Positions 42,008 to 50,114 of a DNA stretch of 64,000 nucleotides are shown piece by piece. The DNA is from Caulobacteraceae bacterium. GTDB lineage: Bacteria; Pseudomonadota; Alphaproteobacteria; Caulobacterales; Caulobacteraceae. Positions within the stretch are counted from its first letter, which is position 1; the number at the start of each line of letters is the position of its first letter. The notes below the pieces were generated by a model. That model was not told where the DNA came from. It saw nothing but the letters and a program-made list of their open reading frames with translations, and searched no databases. The stretch lies in contig DAIDGR010000041.1 of the NCBI GenBank assembly GCA_027452265.1, positions 62,001 to 126,000 on the forward strand. The letters are read 5' to 3'. The translations under genes were made by a program, and so were the position numbers.

Positions 42008-42041
42008 GCCCATCGCGGGAAAGGTCGCAGGAGCAAATCGC

Positions 42042-42509
42042 ATGAGCGCCATCGACACCGAGCCGTTTCCCCGGGGCGTCCTGATCGCGGCAGGCGCCAT
42101 GATGGCCCTGGCGATCGCCGCCGCCGGGATCGGCCGCCTCAGCGGCGCGACGCGGATCGAACTGGCGCGAAACACGGCCGGCGACCACCCCGCCCTGACC
42201 CGCGATCTCTCCTTCACCGACATGCGCGACGGCTCTGTTCTTGTGCGTGACCTCGGCGACGGGGCCGTGGTGAAGCGCATTGCTCCGGGCCAGGACGGGT
42301 TCGTCCGCGACGTCATGCGGGGCCTGGCCAAGGCGCGGGAGATGCGCGGCGAAGGCGCGGCGGCCCCGTTCATCCTCAGCTTGAGCGCCCGCGGGCGGTT
42401 GTTGCTGAGCGACCCCACGACCGGCCGGCGTATCGATCTGGAGGCCTTCGGCCGGGACAACCGGGCCGCCTTCCTGACCCTGATGGCGCCCGAGGAGCGG
42501 CCGGCATGA
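42042..42509 (+). CDS. puhC: Photosynthetic complex assembly protein PuhC
   Basis: This is about 155 aa from an ATG with AGGAG at 42029-42033. A single N-terminal membrane anchor (about residues 12-32) is followed by a domain carrying RDLSFTDMRDGSVLVRD and VRGLAKARE-like helix, as in PuhC. It helps organise the RC-LH1 core. The end overlaps orf101 by 4 bases. Confidence 0.9.
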   Translation: MSAIDTEPFPRGVLIAAGAMMALAIAAAGIGRLSGATRIELARNTAGDHPALTRDLSFTDMRDGSVLVRDLGDGAVVKRIAPGQDGFVRDVMRGLAKAREMRGEGAAAPFILSLSARGRLLLSDPTTGRRIDLEAFGRDNRAAFLTLMAPEERPA

Positions 42510-42811
42510 GCGGGCTCAACCTGTTTCGCGGGCGCCGCCGGGAAGTGGCCTGCACGGTCGACGTGTCCTGCACCGGCGCCAGTCTGCACGCCCATGTGGA
42601 GCTGGACGACGCCACCCGCTTCGCGCCCGGCGATCGGGTCCGGGTCCATGGTCCGCCGATCACCGTCGCCTTTGGCGAAGAGCTGCGCCTGAGGCGCACC
42701 GCGACCATCTTCGAGGCCGGCCCGGCGCGCCAGGCCTGGACCCGCCTTCTCGCCCACTTCGAACTCGCCGACCTCTATGAGGTCAGCTTCACCTCCGGGA
42801 GACTGTCATGA
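42506..42811 (+). CDS. Conserved small protein of unknown function (orf101) between puhC and acsF
   Basis: This is 101 aa, with no signal peptide or membrane helix. It is a predicted mostly beta protein with a segment [18 protein letters not shown] and a C-terminal helix-strand [15 protein letters not shown] overlaps at both ends (with puhC and acsF) make it certain to be translated in the same operon. No catalytic motif is visible. Its fixed place beside acsF suggests a role in cyclase function or reaction-centre assembly, but this is inference. Confidence 0.75.
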   Translation: MSGLNLFRGRRREVACTVDVSCTGASLHAHVELDDATRFAPGDRVRVHGPPITVAFGEELRLRRTATIFEAGPARQAWTRLLAHFELADLYEVSFTSGRLS

Positions 42812-43896
42812 CCGCGGCCCTGATCGAGCGTCCCGTGGGCGAGCCCGTGTCGGCCCCTGCCCTCGACACCACCGAGATGGCGCGCGAGGACACGCTTCTC
42901 AGTCCCCGGTTTTACACCACCGACTTCGCCGCTCTGGACCGGCTCGACGTGTCGCCGGTGCGCAAGGAGTGGGACTCGCTGATGGCGGAAATGGCCAGCG
43001 ACCCGAACCGCAACCATTTCAAGCGCACGGAGTCCTTCGAGGCCGCCCTGTCCGGGCTCGATCCAGAGCTAAAGCGGGAATTCATCGACTTTCTGGTGAG
43101 CTCACTCACGGCCGAGTTCTCCGGCTGCGTGCTCTATGCCGAGATCGTCAAGCGGACCAAGAACCCCGATCTCAAGCAGCTGTTCAAATTCATGGCGCGG
43201 GACGAGTCGCGGCACGCCGGCTTCATCAACGAGTCGCTCAAGGACCTGAATATCGGGGTGGATCTGAGCTTCCTGACCAAGACCAAGAAGTACACCTTCT
43301 TCAAGCCAAAATTCATCTTCTACGCGACCTATCTGTCTGAAAAGATTGGCTACGCGCGCTACATTTCGATCTACAATCAGCTTCAGCGACATCCCGAGCT
43401 GCGCTTCCACCCGATCTTCTCCTGGTTCAAGGACTGGTGCGCCGACGAGTTCCGCCACGGCGACGCCTTTGCGCTTCTGATGCGCGCCCACCCCAAGCTC
43501 CTGAGCGGGGTCAACCGGGCTTGGATCCGGTTTTTCGTCCTCAGCGTCTACGCGACCATGTATGTCCGCGATCATGGGCGCCCGGCGTTTCACAAGGCGC
43601 TGGGCCTGGACCCGACCGCCTATGATTTCCAGGTGTTCCGCATCTGTTCGGAGATCTCCAAGCAGGTCTTCCCGATTACCCTGGACATCGACGATCCGCG
43701 CTTCCGCCAGGGTCTGGACACCCTGGTCGATCTGGCGGGGCGGATCGAGACGGCCAAACGGGGCGGAGGCCTCCTCGGCGGTCTGAAGGCGCTGTTCCTC
43801 AAGGCCCGGGTTGGCGCGACCCTGGCGGGCCTCTATGTCCTGCGTCCCATCCCGCACAGCGCTCCGGCGACCGTGCGGCTCGCGCCGGTCTGGTGA
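42808..43896 (+). CDS. acsF: Aerobic Mg-protoporphyrin IX monomethyl ester cyclase
   Basis: This is 362 aa diiron protein of the AcsF/CHL27 family, forming ring E with O2. The carboxylate-bridged diiron ligands are evident: Glu103 (TAEFSG), Glu133/His136 (DESRH) and Glu214/His217 (DEFRH). The presence of AcsF and absence of the anaerobic radical-SAM BchE in the cluster imply that bacteriochlorophyll synthesis here needs oxygen. It starts in an ATGA overlap with orf101 and ends overlapping the puhE GTG. Confidence 0.97.
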   Translation: MTAALIERPVGEPVSAPALDTTEMAREDTLLSPRFYTTDFAALDRLDVSPVRKEWDSLMAEMASDPNRNHFKRTESFEAALSGLDPELKREFIDFLVSSLTAEFSGCVLYAEIVKRTKNPDLKQLFKFMARDESRHAGFINESLKDLNIGVDLSFLTKTKKYTFFKPKFIFYATYLSEKIGYARYISIYNQLQRHPELRFHPIFSWFKDWCADEFRHGDAFALLMRAHPKLLSGVNRAWIRFFVLSVYATMYVRDHGRPAFHKALGLDPTAYDFQVFRICSEISKQVFPITLDIDDPRFRQGLDTLVDLAGRIETAKRGGGLLGGLKALFLKARVGATLAGLYVLRPIPHSAPATVRLAPVW

Positions 43897-44714
43897 GCGA
43901 GTCGGTGGCGCTCCTGGCCATCCTGACCGGCGTTGTCTTCGCCGTGGGCCTTTGGTGGTTCGGCACGGGCGCCATCCTGTGGCTGGATCGTCAGCCGCGC
44001 GTCACCTATGGCTGGAGCCTGCTCTGCGGGCTCATCGTGGCCGGCGTCTCCGTGGCCGGGCTGGTGGTCTCGCGCGACGACGCGACCGTCTTGGGCGCCC
44101 TGACCGCGTTCGCCGCGGCGGTCGGCCTGTGGGGTTGGCACGAACTCTTGTTCCTGACCGGCTTCGTCACCGGGCCGAGACGGACGCCCTGTCCGACCGA
44201 TGCGCGCGGCGGACGGCGCTTCTGGCTCGCCGCCGAGACCCTGATCTATCACGAGCTGGCCCTGGCCGTGACGGTCGTCCTTCTGGCCCTTCTCGATCGC
44301 GGAGCCGCCAATAGCGTCGGCCTCGCGGCCTTTCTGGTCCTGTTTGTCGGTCGCCTGAGCGCCAAGCTGAACCTGTTCCTGGGCGCGCCCTACTTCACCT
44401 CGGCCCTGTTCCCCGACCACCTGCGCTATCTGGCGAGCTATGTGCGCACGGGCCACACCAGCCTGCTCTTCCCCGTCTCCATCGCGCTCGGAGCGGCCTT
44501 TTCGGGCGCCGAAGCCTGGCGGGCCCTGCGTCCGGGCGTGTTCCCCTTCGAGGCGGCCTCGGCCGCCCTGCTCTTCGCCCTCGCCGCCCTGGCGATCCTT
44601 GAGCACCTGTTCATGCTTGCCCCCTTTGCCGACGCCGCGCTTTGGCGGTGGGCCGCGCCCGGTCTCGCCCGGTCGCCGGCGGAGGCGCCCCTTTCACCTG
44701 ACCCGTCGCTGTGA
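43893..44714 (+). CDS. puhE: Photosynthetic complex assembly protein PuhE
   Basis: This is 273 aa, about seven membrane helices, GTG start overlapping the acsF stop. Family blocks include [32 protein letters not shown] and [13 protein letters not shown], with [12 protein letters not shown]. It belongs to the DUF3623 family (PuhE), which modulates bacteriochlorophyll and RC levels in Rhodobacter. Confidence 0.92.
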   Translation: MSESVALLAILTGVVFAVGLWWFGTGAILWLDRQPRVTYGWSLLCGLIVAGVSVAGLVVSRDDATVLGALTAFAAAVGLWGWHELLFLTGFVTGPRRTPCPTDARGGRRFWLAAETLIYHELALAVTVVLLALLDRGAANSVGLAAFLVLFVGRLSAKLNLFLGAPYFTSALFPDHLRYLASYVRTGHTSLLFPVSIALGAAFSGAEAWRALRPGVFPFEAASAALLFALAALAILEHLFMLAPFADAALWRWAAPGLARSPAEAPLSPDPSL

Positions 44715-44748
44715 AGACCGCGTCCAAAGACTCACGAAGGATGACCCG

Positions 44749-45969
44749 ATGAACTACGAAACCTTCTTTCAGACGCAGCTCGACGCCCTGCGCCAGGAGG
44801 GCCGCTACCGGGTCTTCGCCGATCTGGAGCGGAAGGTTGGGCAGTTTCCGGCCGCCACGCGGCACCGCGACGCCGACTCCCACGAAGTCACGGTCTGGTG
44901 CTCAAACGACTATCTGGGCATGGGTCAGCATCCCAAGGTGCTGGCGGCCATGCACCTGGCGTTGAACCGCTCGGGCGCCGGGGCCGGAGGGACGCGCAAT
45001 ATCGCCGGAACCAACCACTATCACGTTCTGCTCGAGCGCGAGCTCGCCGACCTCCACCAGAAGGAGGCGGCCCTTCTGTTTACGTCCGGCTATGTCTCCA
45101 ACATGGCGGCGCTCAGCACCTTGGCGAGCCGCCTGCCGGGATGCCTGGTGTTTTCCGACGCCCTCAATCACGCCTCGATGATCGAGGGAATCCGTCACAG
45201 CCGCGCCGAATGCATCGTCTTCGCGCACAATGATGTCGAGGACCTGCGGCGCAAACTGGCCGCCGCGGACCCGGCGCGCCCCAAGCTGATCGCGTTCGAG
45301 AGCGTCTATTCCATGGATGGCGACTTCGCCCCGATCCACGCCATCTGCGACGCGGCGGATGAATTTGGGGCGATGACCTATCTCGACGAGGTGCACGGCG
45401 TCGGCCTGTACGGCCCGCGCGGAGGGGGGCTCGCCGAGGAGGTGGGGGCGATGGACCGCCTGACGGTGATCGAGGGAACCCTGGCCAAGGCCTTTGGGGC
45501 CATGGGCGGCTATGTCGCGGGCTCCAAGGCCCTGTGCGACTTCATCCGCAGCTACGCGTCGGCCTTCATCTTCACCACGGCCCTGGCGCCGAGCCTTGCC
45601 GCCGGCGCCATCGCCGCCATCCAGCACCTCAAGTCCAGCCAGATGGAGCGGGCGCGGCACCAGAACCGGGTCGCGAAGGTGCGCAAGGATCTGAGCGCCA
45701 TCGGCATCCCGCACCTGCCCAATCCGAGCCACATTATCCCGGTGATGGTCGGCGATCCGGTGAAGTGCAAGATGATCAGCGACTGGCTGCTTGAATCGTA
45801 CGGAATCTACATCCAGCCGATCAACTATCCGACCGTGCCCCGGGGGACCGAGCGTCTGCGCATCACGCCCTCGCCGGTGCACTCGGACGCCGACATCGCC
45901 CATCTGGTCAACGCCCTGTCCGAGCTTTGGTCCCACTGCGCCCTCAGCCGCACCTCCCAGGCGGCCTGA
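44749..45969 (+). CDS. hemA: 5-aminolevulinate synthase
   Basis: This is about 406 aa PLP enzyme condensing glycine and succinyl-CoA. The pyridoxal lysine is Lys247 in [14 protein letters not shown], with SNDYLGMG and [15 protein letters not shown] also present. The ATG at 44749 gives the standard start MNYETFFQ. Located 34 bases after puhE, it probably raises ALA supply together with pigment synthesis. Whether another hemA exists elsewhere cannot be told. Confidence 0.96.
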   Translation: MNYETFFQTQLDALRQEGRYRVFADLERKVGQFPAATRHRDADSHEVTVWCSNDYLGMGQHPKVLAAMHLALNRSGAGAGGTRNIAGTNHYHVLLERELADLHQKEAALLFTSGYVSNMAALSTLASRLPGCLVFSDALNHASMIEGIRHSRAECIVFAHNDVEDLRRKLAAADPARPKLIAFESVYSMDGDFAPIHAICDAADEFGAMTYLDEVHGVGLYGPRGGGLAEEVGAMDRLTVIEGTLAKAFGAMGGYVAGSKALCDFIRSYASAFIFTTALAPSLAAGAIAAIQHLKSSQMERARHQNRVAKVRKDLSAIGIPHLPNPSHIIPVMVGDPVKCKMISDWLLESYGIYIQPINYPTVPRGTERLRITPSPVHSDADIAHLVNALSELWSHCALSRTSQAA

Positions 45970-46063
45970 TCCGCCTCGACCCGCACGTCGGGCAGACGCC
46001 AGGCCCCTTCGAGGCGGGTCTCGCTTCCGAAGGCGTCCGCTCCGGGGCGCGGGAGGACGCACG

Positions 46064-47119
46064 ATGCGGATAGGCGCGACGCTGGATGAGGCCCTCAGCG
46101 CGGAGGTTGCCGCCCGTCCTTCGCCCCATATGGCCCTTCTCAGGCGCACGTTGCTTGGTCTCGCGGAGGCGGGCGGGGCGTTGTCCTGGCGGGTTGCCGA
46201 GCCGCCGCTCGACGGGCGTCTGGGCGCGTATGCGGGCGGGGTGAACAGCGACGGCGACGCCCAGCGCAAGCTCGACCTGATCGCCGAGACCCTGTTCTGT
46301 GACGCCCTGCGCGACGCTCCCGTGGCGGCCTATCTGTCAGAGGAGACGGAAGGGGCCACACATCTGAACGAGACCGCGCCCCTGGCGGCGGCGATCGATC
46401 CGCTCGACGGATCGTCAGGCATCGACGTCAACGCGCCGATCGGCGCCCTGTTCTCGATCCTGCCCATGACCGAAGCGGCGCGCGGCGACCCGGCCCAGGC
46501 CTTTCGCCAGACCGGACGCGCCCAGCTTGCGGCCGGCATCTTCGTCTTCAGCGCCCAGACCTCCCTGATGCTGTCCTTGGGACGCGGGGTGCAGCTTTAT
46601 GTCTATGACCGCGGCGCGCGCACCTTCAGACTGGTCGAACCGTGTGTCCGGATCCCTGAGGACTATCCCGAATTCGCCATCAACGGCTCCAACCAGCTCA
46701 ACTGGCCCGATCCCGTGCGCGGCTATATCGAGGACTGCCTGAGCGGCGTCGATGGCCCGCGCGGCCGCCATTACAACATGCGCTGGATGGGCTCCCTGGT
46801 GGCGGAGGCCTATCGAATCCTTCAGCGCGGGGGGATCTATCTGTACCCGGCCGATACCCGACCCGGCTTCGAGCGGGGGCGCCTGCGCCTGATCTATGAG
46901 GCCAATCCGGTGGCCTTTCTGTGCGAGCAGGCCGGCGGCGCGGCCACCGACGGCCTCGGCCCGATCCTCGATATCGTCCCGGAGACGCTGCACGAGCGCG
47001 TCCCCCTTGTGTTCGGCTCAGCCGAAAAGGTCGCCCTCGTCGGCCGCTACCACCAGGACATGGCCCGCCCCTCGCCAGACTCGCCGCTGTTCGGCCGTCG
47101 CGGCCTGATGCGCCGCTAG
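46064..47119 (+). CDS. cbbF: Class I fructose-1,6-bisphosphatase
   Basis: This is about 351 aa from an ATG with GGGAGGACG upstream. The class I signature AIDPLDGSSGID (metal/phosphate site) and the substrate loop YNMRWMGSLVAEAYR with GGIYLYP are evident. It hydrolyses fructose-1,6- (and likely sedoheptulose-1,7-) bisphosphate. Position 94 bases after hemA and 14 bases before phosphoribulokinase argues for a Calvin-cycle role rather than simple gluconeogenesis. The symbol is given by context. Confidence 0.9.
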   Translation: MRIGATLDEALSAEVAARPSPHMALLRRTLLGLAEAGGALSWRVAEPPLDGRLGAYAGGVNSDGDAQRKLDLIAETLFCDALRDAPVAAYLSEETEGATHLNETAPLAAAIDPLDGSSGIDVNAPIGALFSILPMTEAARGDPAQAFRQTGRAQLAAGIFVFSAQTSLMLSLGRGVQLYVYDRGARTFRLVEPCVRIPEDYPEFAINGSNQLNWPDPVRGYIEDCLSGVDGPRGRHYNMRWMGSLVAEAYRILQRGGIYLYPADTRPGFERGRLRLIYEANPVAFLCEQAGGAATDGLGPILDIVPETLHERVPLVFGSAEKVALVGRYHQDMARPSPDSPLFGRRGLMRR

Positions 47120-47133
47120 AGGAGACCCGATCG

Positions 47134-48093
47134 ATGTCGGTTCAGCACCCCATCATCGCCATCACGGGTTCATCTGGCGCGGGCACGACCTCGGTGCGCA
47201 AGACCTTCGAGCAGATCTTTCAGCGCGAGCAGATCAAGGCCGTCTATATCGAGGGCGACGCCTTTCACCGCTTCGATCGCGCGCAGATGGCGCACCGGAT
47301 GAGCGAGGCGGCGGCCGCCGGCAATCATCACTTCAGCCATTTCGGCGACTACGCGAACCTCCTGGCCGAGCTTGAAGCGGTGTTCCGTAGCTATGGCGAG
47401 AACGGAACCGGCCGCACCCGCCACTATGTCCACGATCATGCCACGTCCGAACTCTATGGCGCGCCGCCCGGCCATTTCACCGACTGGGAGCCGTTCGACC
47501 CCGATTCCGACGTCCTCTTCTATGAGGGGCTTCATGGGGCCCTGATCACCGATGAGGTCGATCTCGCCCGCCATGTGGACCTGAAGATCGGGGTCGTCCC
47601 GGTGATCAATCTGGAATGGATCCAGAAGCTGCATCGCGACCGAGGGGCGCGGGGCTACAGCGCCGAGGCGGTCACCGATACCATCCTTCGCCGCATGCCC
47701 GACTACATCAATTTCATCTGCCCGCAATTCAGCGAGACAGACATCAACTTTCAGCGCGCGCCGACGGTCGACACCTCCAATCCCTTCATCGCCCGATGGA
47801 TTCCGACGGCGGACGAATCCATCGTCGTGATCCGCTTCAAACGGCCCCAGGGCATCGACTTTTCCTATCTGCTGTCCATGCTGCACGGCAGCTTCATGAG
47901 CCGCGCCAACTCGATCTGCATCCCGGGCGGAAAGATGGAGCTGGCCATGCAACTCATCCTGACGCCGATGATCCTGAAATTGATTGAACGGCGCCGGCGC
48001 CACGGGCCGCTCAGAAGACCAGACCTGAACGCGCCGACCGCGCCTCTGCACGGCGAGACCGGTCAGGGACCCGGCGTCCGAACCGGCGCGTGA
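47134..48093 (+). CDS. cbbP: Phosphoribulokinase
   Basis: This is about 319 aa, bacterial octameric-type PRK. Walker A AITGSSGAGTTSV (about residues 9-21), the IEGDAFHRFDR segment, and FYEGLHGALITD carry the substrate and catalytic positions (Asp42 region). It phosphorylates ribulose-5-phosphate to RuBP, a reaction whose main use is Calvin-cycle CO2 fixation. It is coupled to the FBPase gene (AGAGGAG ribosome site at the junction). No RuBisCO gene lies in the window. Confidence 0.94.
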   Translation: MSVQHPIIAITGSSGAGTTSVRKTFEQIFQREQIKAVYIEGDAFHRFDRAQMAHRMSEAAAAGNHHFSHFGDYANLLAELEAVFRSYGENGTGRTRHYVHDHATSELYGAPPGHFTDWEPFDPDSDVLFYEGLHGALITDEVDLARHVDLKIGVVPVINLEWIQKLHRDRGARGYSAEAVTDTILRRMPDYINFICPQFSETDINFQRAPTVDTSNPFIARWIPTADESIVVIRFKRPQGIDFSYLLSMLHGSFMSRANSICIPGGKMELAMQLILTPMILKLIERRRRHGPLRRPDLNAPTAPLHGETGQGPGVRTGA

Positions 48094-48224
48094 TCGCGAA
48101 ACAGGCGAAGGCCGGCGCCGCGTCGATCGCACCGACCCGCCTGGCTTGCCGACGCCAAGAGCCCGGCCCATACCCATTCGACGGCCCCTGATCCGGCGGG
48201 GGCGGCTGAGGGGTTGCGGCGCGG

Positions 48225-50114
48225 ATGAAGCTGAGGGTCCGGTTCCTGCAATTGCCGGTCCGCTTCGAGGCCGGGGCCCTTGCCGCGGAGGTCGCGGCCT
48301 TGCCGAGCGCCGCCTGGCGCCCGCATCCCCAGGGCTATCCCGGCAATGACGCCCTGCCTCTGATCACCACCGGCGGCGACCCTTCGAGCGATGCACGCGA
48401 AGGGGCCATGGGTCCAACCCCGTGGCTGACGGCCTGCCCCTCGCTGATGCAGGTCATGGACGCCCTGGGCGCCACCTGGGGCCGCTCGCGCCTGATGCGC
48501 CTCTCCGGCGACGCCGAGGTCACGCCGCACGTGGACACCGACTATTACTGGCGCGACCACATGCGGGTGCATGTTCCCATCGTCACCTGGCCCACGGTTC
48601 GTTTCCGTTGCGGCGACGAGGAGGTGAACATGGGTCCGGGCGAAGCCTGGATCTTCGACACCTGGAGCCTGCACAGCGTGAAGAACGACGCCACGCGCGC
48701 GCGCATTCACCTGGTGGCGGATACGGTGGGAGGCGGAGGTCTTCTCGACCTCATTGAACAGGCGCAGCCGCCCCGCTCGCGTCCCGTCGGCTGGGCCCCG
48801 CGTCTGCATGTCCTGGCGCCCGGGGCCGCCCCTCCCCGCCTCGCCTATGAGAGCCGCAACGCCCCGGTGGTGATGACCCCCTGGGAGATGCGCGACCATC
48901 TATCTTTTCTGATGAGCGAGGTGGCGGCGCCCGGCCCTCAGGCCGCCGCTGTCGGCCAGGCCCTCAACCGCCTGCGGACCCTCTGGCATGCCCTCTGGGC
49001 GCGATCGGGCGACGCGGAGGAGGCGCGGGCGGAATACCGCGCGATCCTGGACGCGGCGCGAACTCAGGTGCGGCGCCTCGGCGCCGACCAGATCGCCCTG
49101 AAGAACGGCATGGCCCTCGGCCGCTGCCTGACCGCCCTGATCTTCGAGTCCGCCCTGGCCGGCGCCGAACGGGCCATGGACGCCGAAACCCGCGCCGCGC
49201 CTGGCCTTGATCCGCCCTCCAGTCCTGCGCGCCCCGTGCGAAAATCTGAGGGCGTCGACCCCGACTTCGCGGCGCCGATCTTCATCATCAGTCCACCGCG
49301 GTCCGGATCGACCCTCCTGTTCGAGACCCTGGCCCAGGCGCGAGACCTCTTCACCATCGGCAGCGAGGCCCATCGGCTGATGGAGGCCGTCCCAGCCCTC
49401 AGGCCGTCGGCAAGGGACTGGAGCTCCAACCGCCTGACCCCCGCCGACGTGGACGCCGGGTCCACGGCCGAGCTGCGCCGGAGATTTCGCGAGGCCCTGC
49501 GGGACCGCGCCGGCGCCGCGCCCCCGCCAGGCCCCGTACGCCTGCTGGAAAAGACACCGAAGAACGCCCTGCGCGTGTCGTATCTGGCGACCGCCTTCCC
49601 CGAGGCGCGGTTTGTCTGGCTCTGGCGGGACCCGCGTCCGACCCTGGCGAGCATGATGGAGGGCTGGCGCTCGGGCGAGTTCCGCACCTATCCCCACCTG
49701 CCGGGCTGGACCGGGCTCGACTGGTCATTCCTCCTGACCCCGGGATGGCGCGAGCTGATCGGCGCGCCCTTGAACGCGATCGTCGCCGCGCAATGGGCCC
49801 AGACCACCCGGATCGCCCTCGACGATCTTTCGGCCCTGCCGCGGGAGCGATGGCTGGGCCTCGCCTATGACGATCTGGTGCGCGCGCCAGGGCCCACCGT
49901 CACCCGGCTGTGCGAAGCGCTTGGCCTTGTCTGGGATCGCCCCGCGCCCACCGCGCTCGCCCTCTCCCGCTTCACCCTCTCCGCGCCGGCGCCCGACAAG
50001 TGGCGGGCGGAGGAGGACGCCATCATGTCCGTCTGGCCTAAGATTGAAGCCGAGGCCGTACGCGCCGAAGCCGCGCTCAAATCCGCCCGGCCCTTATCCG
50101 CGCCAATCCTCTAG
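48225..50114 (+). CDS. Asp/Asn beta-hydroxylase-like and sulfotransferase two-domain protein
   Basis: This is 629 aa. Residues about 60-175 form an AspH-type double-stranded beta-helix dioxygenase. His102 and Asp104 (TPHVDTDYYW) and His150 (WSLHSVKND) fit the Fe(II) site, and Arg160 fits the 2-oxoglutarate site. Residues about 352-620 are a sulfotransferase domain with the PAPS 5'-phosphate loop IFIISPPRSGSTLLFE (357-363 PPRSGST) and a 3'-phosphate segment PEARFVWLWRDPR. The linker is helical. This suggests coupled hydroxylation and sulfation of one acceptor (peptide or small molecule), but the substrate is unknown. No signal peptide. It overlaps the convergent TPR-sulfotransferase gene by 21 bases. 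Confidence 0.8.
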   Translation: MKLRVRFLQLPVRFEAGALAAEVAALPSAAWRPHPQGYPGNDALPLITTGGDPSSDAREGAMGPTPWLTACPSLMQVMDALGATWGRSRLMRLSGDAEVTPHVDTDYYWRDHMRVHVPIVTWPTVRFRCGDEEVNMGPGEAWIFDTWSLHSVKNDATRARIHLVADTVGGGGLLDLIEQAQPPRSRPVGWAPRLHVLAPGAAPPRLAYESRNAPVVMTPWEMRDHLSFLMSEVAAPGPQAAAVGQALNRLRTLWHALWARSGDAEEARAEYRAILDAARTQVRRLGADQIALKNGMALGRCLTALIFESALAGAERAMDAETRAAPGLDPPSSPARPVRKSEGVDPDFAAPIFIISPPRSGSTLLFETLAQARDLFTIGSEAHRLMEAVPALRPSARDWSSNRLTPADVDAGSTAELRRRFREALRDRAGAAPPPGPVRLLEKTPKNALRVSYLATAFPEARFVWLWRDPRPTLASMMEGWRSGEFRTYPHLPGWTGLDWSFLLTPGWRELIGAPLNAIVAAQWAQTTRIALDDLSALPRERWLGLAYDDLVRAPGPTVTRLCEALGLVWDRPAPTALALSRFTLSAPAPDKWRAEEDAIMSVWPKIEAEAVRAEAALKSARPLSAPIL

